From CAZEDU01 sp964511185 (GTDB taxonomy: Bacteria > Myxococcota > Myxococcia > Myxococcales > Myxococcaceae), in the NCBI GenBank assembly GCA_964511185.1, contig CAZEDU010000016.1, forward strand, positions 1 to 58,108: DNA of 58,108 nucleotides, read 5' to 3'. The notes under the pieces were generated by a model. It did no database searches and had not been told where the DNA came from. It worked only from the letters and a program-made list of their open reading frames with translations. Of the stretch, positions 51,554 to 58,108 are shown piece after piece. How positions within the stretch are numbered: position 1 is the stretch's first letter; each line of letters starts with the position of its first letter. A program made the position numbers and the translations under genes.

Positions 51554-51940
51554 ATGATGGAGGGCGTGAAGAAGCTGTCTGCGCTATTGCTCGTTCACGC
51601 CGTCATCACGTTCGCAGCGGGTGTGGTGTTGGTCGTGTCGCCGGGGTTGATCCCACGAACCGCTGGAGTCCACCTCGAGCCGAGCGCCTACTTGATGGCC
51701 TATCTCCTCGCGGGCGCCGAGTTCGCGCTGGCGTTCTTGAGCTATGGCGCCAGTCGAGTCACGGACGCAGCCGCGCTGAGGTGGATCATCTGGAGCTTCG
51801 TGGTCTTTCACGCTTCGACCGCGTTGCTCGAGGCGTTCTTTTTGCTGCGCGGGTTCAGCCCCGTGGTGCTGGCGAACGTTGCCGCGCGCGTGCTGATCAG
51901 CGCGCTGTTTGTCTTCGCTCGCCCTCGGGAGGCCTCGTGA
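51554..51940 (+). CDS. Four-helix integral membrane protein
   Basis: 128 residues from the ATG at 51554 (a second ATG follows directly). Four membrane helices: LLLVHAVITFAAGVVLVVSP, YLMAYLLAGAEFALAFLSYG, RWIIWSFVVFHASTALLEAFF and VLANVAARVLISALFVFA. It resembles small DoxX/DUF4345-like membrane proteins but has no clear motif. Divergent from the ECF sigma gene with a 91-base gap. Confidence 0.8.
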   Translation: MMEGVKKLSALLLVHAVITFAAGVVLVVSPGLIPRTAGVHLEPSAYLMAYLLAGAEFALAFLSYGASRVTDAAALRWIIWSFVVFHASTALLEAFFLLRGFSPVVLANVAARVLISALFVFARPREAS

Positions 51941-51969
51941 CCCGCGCCGTTGGGGCGGGCCGAACGCCT

Positions 51970-54900
51970 TCACGCTCGAGATCGCCGCTGTGGGTCGAAG
52001 GCGCAGAAAGTGCCGGTCCGCACCGTCCGCTCTAGATAGCTGCCCACGTCGGCGTCGAGTTCGCGGATCTTTTTAATCGCGTCGCGCAGCCGCCTTTGCG
52101 CCGTCACCCGCGCGCGCTCGGCCGCCGAAGACGCCCTGCGCGCGCGACCGCCCAGCCCGACCGCTCGAGAGAGCTCGCGACCGAGCACCTCGAGCTCAGA
52201 CCTCGCCCTCTCCGCGCCGGCGAAGTCGCCGCGCTGGTCGCAGTCTTCGATGCGCTCAGACAGCGCCTCGATGCGCTGGCGGTACGCGCGCTTGGCTTGC
52301 GCGTCGAGCAGCTCGCCCGCATCGCCGGCGTCCTGCGGGGCCTCCGCGGACGCCCCCGGCGAGACGAGGTCGAGACAATGAATTTCCTGTCCCGGACGCT
52401 CCAGGAGCCGACCCAGCATCTCGATGCCTCGCAAGTTCTTCAGCACCAGCGTCCCCGCCTCGCATTCGAGCCGCCAACCCCCTTCGTGGGGGCGCAGCGA
52501 GAACGGAACAGCCGCCGCTTCCGGTTGCCGCGACTCCCGGGGCTTCGGCGCCACCGCCTCGATCGCGGCCTCGGCGCGCGCCGCGACCGCCGGCATGCCG
52601 CAAGCCCGGGCCAGCTCGACCGCACGCTTAAGCTGCGCCGGAGACCCCACCGCTTGCCCGTACCAAAGCCGCACCCAGGTCTCATGAGCGCGGGCGCCCA
52701 TGCTCGCCGCGCGCTCGAGGGCTGCCTCGAAATGCTCCCCCGCTTCCTCCTGGCGCCCGAGCGCGTGCGCGAGCGAACCCAAGAGAGCGCGCACCGGAAC
52801 GCCGCAGACCAGCCCGAAGAGGCCGATGGTCGCATTCGACTCGGAGTGCCGTTCCAGCAGCGCGTGCGCCGCCCGCGCGACTTCGAGATCTCCGCAGAGC
52901 ACGGCCGCTTCCGCGGCTATCGCGAGAAGGTTGTTCGACCGCAGGTTGGGCAAGGCGGGGCCCCCTGCCTGCTGCAACAGCGCTCGCGCCTGAGCCACCT
53001 GGCCCCTTCGGCCCGCGACCAGCGATCGGATGAGCGGCGAGAACCCTCCGATGACGCCTTCTGTCCAGCGGATCATCTCGGGCTCGAGCGCGCGCAGGTC
53101 GTCGAGCCGGTCCTGCATCAGCAAGATCATGAACCGGTGGATCACCGTGCAGCGCGAGGCGTTCTCGTCTTGAGCGGCGATGGCGAGCGCGCGCGCCTCC
53201 TCGAAGGCGCGGTCGCAGTCTTCGAAGCGGCCTTCCATCATCGCCCGCATCGAGCGGAAGAGCGGCGTCATCCACCGGTACCGCGCGTGGCCCAGCGAGC
53301 TCGCCAGCGCGTCGCGCTGGAGAAGCACGGCGTCCGCCATGGCCACGTCGCCCGCCTCGAGGTGGTCGGTCACCAAGCGGGACAAGCCGCGGAGCTCCAG
53401 CACGCGATCTCTCTCGTGCCGAGCGAGCGCGACGAGGCGGGTGTTCACCGGGATTCGCTCAGAAGGCGGCGCGTAGTCGCCAAACGCCGAGCCGGCAGCG
53501 ACAGCCACGTACAGCGAAGCGCGCGTGTCGGCCGTGCCTTCGATCATCTCGAGCGCCTGCCGCGCCAACGCGAGCGGCTCGTCCGGCGCTATCCACGGGG
53601 TCATCGCCGACGCCTTCCGGGCGATGAGGCGGGCGCGAAGCGCGCGCTCGCTCTCAGGCAGCATCGCCAGCGCCTCGTCGATGGCCTCGATGAGCTGAGT
53701 GAGAATCGCGCCCAGCACGTAGCGCGCTCCCTTGCCCAGCACGGCCCGCCCCAGCAGCCGCGCGTCCGAGAGCCTGCGGGCGACGGCCAGCACCTCATCG
53801 AAGGTTCGCTGCGCCGCCTCGGTCTCGCCGGCATCGCCATACGCCCAGCCCAACGCGAGGAGCAGCTCGGCGCGAAGCCGATCGTCCACCGTGAGGTTGC
53901 GGTTGGCGCGCTCGAGCAGCGTCACCACTTCTTCGAACGCCCGCTGCTCGCGCGCCTGTGCCGCGGCGGCGATGACCCAGTCCACGATTTGTGCCCCATC
54001 GCCCCGGGGCAGAGCCAACAGCGCGTGGTGCGCCCGAGCCAGCGCGAGCTCAGGCTGGCCCGCGCGGACCCTCGCGTCGAGGATGTGGGCGATCTTCAAG
54101 TTCAGCTCGGTGCGCCGCTCGACCGGCGTCGCGGCGTCGAGCGCGTCTCGAACGAGCGCGTGCGTGAAGCGCCAACGCCCCTCCGCCGTCGGCTCCCAAA
54201 GGCCCAGCGAGACGAGCTCACCCGCGAGCTCGGCGATCGTCGGGTAGGGCGACCCCACCAGCGCCGCGGCCAGCGCCCCATCGACCTCGCGACCCAACGC
54301 CACGCCCGCATCGAGGAGCGTTCGGGCCGGCGGCGACAGCCTGGCCACCCTGTCTTTCGTGACGAGCGCGACGCCCTGCGCCACGGGGAGCGGCCGGCTC
54401 CCATCGACGATCCTCGACGGGACCTCGAGCAGCACGGCCCGCATCGTTTCGCACAGGAACAAGGGGTTTCCAGACGTGGCCCGAAACAGCGACTCGGAGA
54501 GCGAGGCCGGGGCCTCGGGGAGCGAGCGCTTCACCAGCTCGCCGGTGTCCTGGAGCGACAGCGGCGTCAGCGCGAGCACCTCGGAGCGGCGACAGAGACG
54601 GGAGAGCGCGTCGGCCGTCGGCCCCTGCTCGCGCGCGCCGTCGCGGAACGTCGAAAGAAAAAGAACGCGTCCGGAGCTGAGCGCCCCGACCGCGAACGTG
54701 GCGAGCTCTACCGAGGCCACGTCAGCGGCGTGCAGGTCCTCAAGAATGCACAGCAGCGGCTTTTGTCGGCTGAGCTCGCGCAGCGTACGGACCACCGCGT
54801 CGAACAGCTCGAAGCGCGCCTGGGCGGGGTCGCTGCTCGAGAACTCGCCGGACTCGCGGTTTCCCCAGAGCAGCGAGAGGGGGCCTTCCGACGAACCGGG

Positions 54901-55161
54901 CTGGGCGACCTGCATCGATTCGAGCATCTGCCGCCAAGGCCAATACGCGGGAGCGCCGCCCGCCTCCCAGGCACGGCCCCAATGCACCGACAGCCCCATG
55001 GCGGCGGCCTGCTCGGACAGCTCGGTCGCAAGCCGCGTCTTGCCGATGCCGGCCTCGCCCACCAGAGCCAAGGCCGTTCCCCTGCCCGCGAGCACCCCCT
55101 TCAGGGCGCCCACGCCCAGCTCGACTTCCCGAGATCGCCCCACCAGGTACGACGAGATCAT
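51970..55161 (-). CDS. Large AAA ATPase / TPR regulator-like protein
   Basis: 1063 residues from the ATG at 55161 (TTG at 55203 also possible). N-terminal AAA_16-like ATPase: LVGRSREVELG, Walker A LVGEAGIGKTRLATE, Walker B LLCILEDLHAAD. A long TPR-type helical array (~380-880) follows. The last ~200 residues form a domain often seen at the end of such ATPases (GMxxLxxLLxxPG-like, KRAYRQRIEALSERI, AERARVTAQRRLRDAIKKI, RTGTFCAFDP). There is no LuxR-type HTH. Relatives act as signal-integrating regulators. It is divergent from the double-AhpD gene, with a palindrome between them. Confidence 0.9.
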   Translation of the reverse strand: MISSYLVGRSREVELGVGALKGVLAGRGTALALVGEAGIGKTRLATELSEQAAAMGLSVHWGRAWEAGGAPAYWPWRQMLESMQVAQPGSSEGPLSLLWGNRESGEFSSSDPAQARFELFDAVVRTLRELSRQKPLLCILEDLHAADVASVELATFAVGALSSGRVLFLSTFRDGAREQGPTADALSRLCRRSEVLALTPLSLQDTGELVKRSLPEAPASLSESLFRATSGNPLFLCETMRAVLLEVPSRIVDGSRPLPVAQGVALVTKDRVARLSPPARTLLDAGVALGREVDGALAAALVGSPYPTIAELAGELVSLGLWEPTAEGRWRFTHALVRDALDAATPVERRTELNLKIAHILDARVRAGQPELALARAHHALLALPRGDGAQIVDWVIAAAAQAREQRAFEEVVTLLERANRNLTVDDRLRAELLLALGWAYGDAGETEAAQRTFDEVLAVARRLSDARLLGRAVLGKGARYVLGAILTQLIEAIDEALAMLPESERALRARLIARKASAMTPWIAPDEPLALARQALEMIEGTADTRASLYVAVAAGSAFGDYAPPSERIPVNTRLVALARHERDRVLELRGLSRLVTDHLEAGDVAMADAVLLQRDALASSLGHARYRWMTPLFRSMRAMMEGRFEDCDRAFEEARALAIAAQDENASRCTVIHRFMILLMQDRLDDLRALEPEMIRWTEGVIGGFSPLIRSLVAGRRGQVAQARALLQQAGGPALPNLRSNNLLAIAAEAAVLCGDLEVARAAHALLERHSESNATIGLFGLVCGVPVRALLGSLAHALGRQEEAGEHFEAALERAASMGARAHETWVRLWYGQAVGSPAQLKRAVELARACGMPAVAARAEAAIEAVAPKPRESRQPEAAAVPFSLRPHEGGWRLECEAGTLVLKNLRGIEMLGRLLERPGQEIHCLDLVSPGASAEAPQDAGDAGELLDAQAKRAYRQRIEALSERIEDCDQRGDFAGAERARSELEVLGRELSRAVGLGGRARRASSAAERARVTAQRRLRDAIKKIRELDADVGSYLERTVRTGTFCAFDPQRRSRA

Positions 55162-55196
55162 CCGTGAAATACGCCCCTTAGGGGGATTCTGTGACT

Positions 55197-55222
55197 GGAA
55201 CAAGGGGGGAACAATTTGTTCC
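55197..55222. promoter_or_regulatory. Predicted operator palindrome between divergent genes
   Basis: GGAACAATTTGTTCC (55208-55222) is a perfect palindrome of 6-bp arms around three bases. A further half-site GGAACAA lies at 55197-55203. It sits between the AAA regulator and the double-AhpD gene, a good place for a binding site controlling one or both. Confidence 0.6.
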
Positions 55223-55290
55223 GAAGAACCTCACGCCTCCCGCGGTGAAGCCCACGAGGCTCGAAACCCAAACCGAAAGAGGTACTCACC

Positions 55291-56139
55291 GTGAAGTCTC
55301 ATTCTCTGAAGTCGGCTGTCTTGGCCCTGGTCGTCTTGGTGGGCGCGAGCCCGCTGACCGCCCTGGCAGAACCCGGTGCTTCGGCACAGGCGAAGGCCAC
55401 CTTCGCCGAGGTGCAGCGAACGCTGGGCGTCGTGCCAGCCTTCATCAAAGAGATGCCCGATGAGAACGTCGCTCCGTTCTGGAGCCACCTGAAGGCGCTG
55501 CAGCTCAACCCGAACACCGCGCTGTCTGGCCGCGTGAAGGAGCTCATCGGCCTGGGCGTCGCGGCCCAAGTGCCCTGCCGCTACTGCGTGTACGCGCATG
55601 GGCAGTTCGCCAAGCTCAACGGCGCTTCGGAGCACGACCTGAAGGAGGCCGTGGCGACGGCCGGGCTGGCGCGCGAGCTGTCGACGCTCTCGAACGGACC
55701 TGCGGCCGAGCGGGCGCCGGCGACGCGCGACGAGCTCTCTGACACCTACCGCGAGATCGAGAAGGCGTTCGGCGGCACGCCGGACTTTCTCAAGCGCTAC
55801 CCCGCGGATGCGTTGGTGTCGCTCTGGAGCCAGATGAAGGCGGTGACGCTGAACGGGTCGACCGCGCTGTCGGTGAAGGACAAGGCGCTCATCTCGCTCG
55901 CGGTCGCGGCGCAGCTGCCCAGCCCCAACTGTGTGAAGGACTATGCGGCCATGGCCCGTGCGAACCAGGCGACGGAGCAGGAGATTCAGGAGGCGATCGC
56001 CATGTCGGGCCTCACCCGCGCCGCGAGCACCGTCCTCAATGGCACGATGCCCGACGAGGCGCAGTGGCGGCGCGATATCGATCAGGTGGTGCGGCGCGTG
56101 AAGTCCGCCGCGGGGAAAAAGGCGGCGTCGGCCCGCTGA
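55291..56139 (+). CDS. Exported protein with two carboxymuconolactone decarboxylase (AhpD-like) domains
   Basis: 282 residues from a GTG, with signal peptide LALVVLVGASPLTALA. Two AhpD-like domains follow. The first carries the redox motif VPCRYCVYAH (C96, C99, H103). The second has LPSPNCVKDY, where the first Cys is Ser211 and the His is Tyr218, so only one Cys remains and it has probably lost redox activity. AhpD-type domains reduce peroxiredoxin partners or act as peroxidases. Export of such a protein is unusual. A strong hairpin follows the gene. Confidence 0.9.
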   Translation: MKSHSLKSAVLALVVLVGASPLTALAEPGASAQAKATFAEVQRTLGVVPAFIKEMPDENVAPFWSHLKALQLNPNTALSGRVKELIGLGVAAQVPCRYCVYAHGQFAKLNGASEHDLKEAVATAGLARELSTLSNGPAAERAPATRDELSDTYREIEKAFGGTPDFLKRYPADALVSLWSQMKAVTLNGSTALSVKDKALISLAVAAQLPSPNCVKDYAAMARANQATEQEIQEAIAMSGLTRAASTVLNGTMPDEAQWRRDIDQVVRRVKSAAGKKAASAR

Positions 56140-56157
56140 TTGCCGCGCCGGATAGGA

Positions 56158-56193
56158 GCGACAGCCTCCGAGCCTTTGGGGGGAGGCTGTCGC
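56158..56193 (+). terminator. 12-bp stem-loop behind the double-AhpD gene
   Basis: GCGACAGCCTCC pairs perfectly with GGAGGCTGTCGC across a 12-base loop, 18 bases after the stop. It has no T-run, but its stem is the strongest in the window and it probably ends or stabilises the transcript. Confidence 0.65.
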
Positions 56194-56335
56194 CGCAACC
56201 ACAGCCGCTGGCGATGTGAGTGTTCAAAAGACGTTTGCGGTTCGAACACTGCCCGGTAGCATGCACGGCCTTCCTTTCGACGCGCCACGGGGGCCGCGCG
56301 TCGAGCCGAAGTCCCTCACCCCACAGGAGCAACGT

Positions 56336-58108
56336 ATGCGAGCGGGTTGGTCGCCTCGGGCGATGAACGTGTTGTGCACGTGTGTCTTGTTGGCGTCGTC
56401 GTCGGCAGCCGCCAACCCGCTGGTGATCAGCGAGTTCCGTCTGCGGGGGCCGAACGGCGCGAGCGACGAGTTCATCGAGATTCACAACATCACCAACAGC
56501 CCGGTGACGGTGCAGACCACCGACGGCTCCTCTGGCTACGCGGTGGCGGCCTCGGACGGCGTCGCGCGCTTCATCATCCCAAACGGCACGGTGGTTCCCG
56601 CGCGCGGCTATTTCTTGGGCGTCAACAGCGTGGGGTATTCGCTCGCGTCGTACCCGGCGGGCAACGGCACCACCGCGACCGGCGACGCGACGTACACCAC
56701 CGACATCCTCGACAACGCGGGCATCGCGCTCTTCAACACGTCGACGCCGGCGAGCTTCACGCTCGCCAACCGGCTCGACGCGGTGGGCTCCACCGCGGAA
56801 GCGAACACGCTCTACAAAGAAGGCACCGGCTACTCCGCGCTGACGCCGTTCTCCATCGACTACAGCTTCGCCCGCAAGCACCCGGGCTCGGGCAGCACGA
56901 ACGCGATCGACTGCGCCAGCGCGGGCAGCATGGTCGACACCGACACCAACGCCAGCGACTTCAGCTTCTACGACACCAACGGCACCTCGGCGGGCGCCGG
57001 CCAGCGGCTGGGGACGCCCGGGCCGCAGAACCTTTCGTCTCCGCCGACGCCGATCGCCGCGGTCACCTCGTCGAGCTGGGGGCTGATCGACGTGGACCGG
57101 GGCGAGAACGAGGCGCCGAACGTCGTGCGCAACTTCACTTCTGACCCGGCGAACAACAGCACCTTCGGCACCATCTCGATTCGCCGCAAGTTCACCAACA
57201 CCACCGGCGGCAACATCACCCGCCTGCGCTTTCGAATTCAGGACCTCTCGACCTTCCCGGCGCCGTCGGGCTACGCCGACCTGCGCCCGCGCACTGCATC
57301 GACCGCGTCGGTGGGGCTCTCGTCGGGCGCGAACGTGACGGTGGTAGGCCTCACCCTCGAGCAGCCGCCCAGCCAACCGAACGGCTCCGGGTACAACGGC
57401 ACCTTGAGCGCCGGCACGGTTACGCTCGGGGCGCCGCTCGCGAACGGCGCGAGCATCAACGTGAACTTCCTGCTCGGCATTCAGCAGACCGGTGTCTTCA
57501 AGTTTGCGGTGACCGGCGAGGCGTTGCCGTCGGGCGGTGGGTTCACCAGCATGGTCGGCTCGACCGAGAGCGGCGATTTGGTGGAGTGCACGCTCAACCC
57601 GCCGGAGCACAAGCTGATCATCTCGGAGTTCCGCCTGCGCGGCCCGAACGGCGCGAGCGATGAGTTCGTCGAGATCTACAACAACAGCGATCGCACGGAG
57701 TTCGTCAAGCCGAGCGATGGTTCGTCGGGCTTCTCGCTGGTCGCTTCCGACGGCACGGCCCGCTTCACGATTCCCGAGAACACCTTCATTCGGGCGCGCG
57801 GTTACTTCTTGGGCGCCAACTCGGTCGGCTACAGCTTGTCTTCGACGCCGGCGGGCGAGGGCAGCACGGCCAGCGCGCAGGTCACGTACACCACCAACAT
57901 TGCCGACAATGCGGGCATCGCGCTGTTCAAAACGTCGAGCCCGGGCAACTTCACGCTCGCCAATCGGCTCGACGCGGTCGGTTCCACCTCCGAAGCGAAC
58001 ACGCTCTACAAGGAAGGCACCGGTTACAGCGCGCTGACTCCGTTTTCGATCGACTACAGCTTCACCAGACGCTACTCGGGCACCGCGGGCAGCGCGCCGG
58101 GCAGCTGC
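56336..58108 (+). CDS. Secreted protein with repeated lamin-tail domains (3' end outside window)
   Basis: 591 codons are open to the right edge, from ATG 56336 with AGGAG six bases upstream. A signal peptide (VLCTCVLLASSSAAA) leads to a lamin-tail (LTD) domain, LVISEFRLRGPNGASDEFIEI, a Ser/Thr-rich beta region (~190-425) and a second LTD domain, LIISEFRLRGPNGASDEFVEI. Bacterial LTD domains occur in secreted proteins and are thought to aid attachment or anchoring. The two copies keep the same spacing for 150 codons, so they arose by duplication. More copies may lie beyond the edge. Confidence 0.9.
   Translation, partial: MRAGWSPRAMNVLCTCVLLASSSAAANPLVISEFRLRGPNGASDEFIEIHNITNSPVTVQTTDGSSGYAVAASDGVARFIIPNGTVVPARGYFLGVNSVGYSLASYPAGNGTTATGDATYTTDILDNAGIALFNTSTPASFTLANRLDAVGSTAEANTLYKEGTGYSALTPFSIDYSFARKHPGSGSTNAIDCASAGSMVDTDTNASDFSFYDTNGTSAGAGQRLGTPGPQNLSSPPTPIAAVTSSSWGLIDVDRGENEAPNVVRNFTSDPANNSTFGTISIRRKFTNTTGGNITRLRFRIQDLSTFPAPSGYADLRPRTASTASVGLSSGANVTVVGLTLEQPPSQPNGSGYNGTLSAGTVTLGAPLANGASINVNFLLGIQQTGVFKFAVTGEALPSGGGFTSMVGSTESGDLVECTLNPPEHKLIISEFRLRGPNGASDEFVEIYNNSDRTEFVKPSDGSSGFSLVASDGTARFTIPENTFIRARGYFLGANSVGYSLSSTPAGEGSTASAQVTYTTNIADNAGIALFKTSSPGNFTLANRLDAVGSTSEANTLYKEGTGYSALTPFSIDYSFTRRYSGTAGSAPGSC
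56420..56869 (+). repeat. Intragenic LTD repeat, copy 1
   Basis: 450 bases with a matching copy at 57614-58063, offset 1194 bases with no net insertion or deletion. Both encode runs such as GPNGASDEF and AEANTLYKEGTGYSALTPFS or nearly so. Confidence 0.85.
57614..58063 (+). repeat. Intragenic LTD repeat, copy 2
   Basis: Second copy of the 450-base unit at 56420-56869. Most differences are third-base or conservative changes, so both copies appear to be under selection. Confidence 0.85.

Noticed and set aside
55208..55222. LexA (SOS) box
   Set aside because: GAAC and GTTC are 5 bases apart, not the 4 of the Gram-positive-type LexA site, and the neighbours are not SOS genes.
1..58108. tRNA, rRNA or phage/IS genes
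   Set aside because: No T-loop or anticodon-arm pattern, no rRNA-like stretch, and no transposase or integrase motif was seen by eye.

Overview
The window is high-GC DNA, almost all coding, and reads like a myxobacterium (Myxococcota). The evidence is two transmembrane Ser/Thr protein kinases (one with WD40 repeats), two sigma-54 activators, many Cys-rich lipoproteins, two proteins with MYXO-CTERM-like sorting tails, and typical delta-proteobacterial housekeeping gene order. A run of 10 Ns inside comF shows it comes from a scaffolded assembly. I saw no tRNA, rRNA, CRISPR array, IS transposase or phage gene.

Layout, left to right. (1) 1-11890: a truncated lipoprotein with a DUF3857/transglutaminase-like fold behind a Ser/Thr kinase, an HtrA protease, a Fe-S uracil-DNA glycosylase, a second DUF3857-transglutaminase protein and comF. 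(2) 12194-16676: a leftward housekeeping cluster proA-rsfS-rlmH-(membrane protein)-gpmI. (3) 16718-28774: a TPR protein, a MYXO-CTERM Cys-rich protein, an FHA/sigma-54 activator, a WD40 kinase, an orphan lipoprotein behind a predicted sigma-54 promoter, a beta-barrel and small envelope proteins. (4) 28944-36356: an NtrC-type regulator, a Nudix hydrolase, a TPR lipoprotein, a free-standing RluA-associated domain, a PilZ-histidine kinase pair and radA. (5) 36410-39037: Asp/Gly-rich and Cys-rich lipoproteins, a TraB/GumN-like remnant and an Rnk-like protein. (6) 39405-43781: bioB-bioF-bioA-bioD behind a predicted BirA operator. (7) 43941-50664: an aldo/keto reductase and a block of secreted Cys-rich, DUF1554-like and glycosidase-like proteins. 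(8) 50669-58108: an ECF sigma factor with a coupled small membrane protein, a 1063-residue AAA/TPR regulator divergent from an exported double-AhpD-fold protein, and a lamin-tail-domain protein that runs off the right edge.

Points that stand out: two homologous hexamer-rich palindromic elements between genes; GGGGACAGTCCCC palindromes placed over the N-termini of two reading frames, including bioD; a BirA operator overlapping the bio promoter; two genes whose best start is CTG in a CTGA overlap; a FHA-degenerate GGDEF-sigma-54 activator; and paralogous transglutaminase-fold proteins of which one has lost its catalytic residues. Functions are read from motifs by eye, with no database search.
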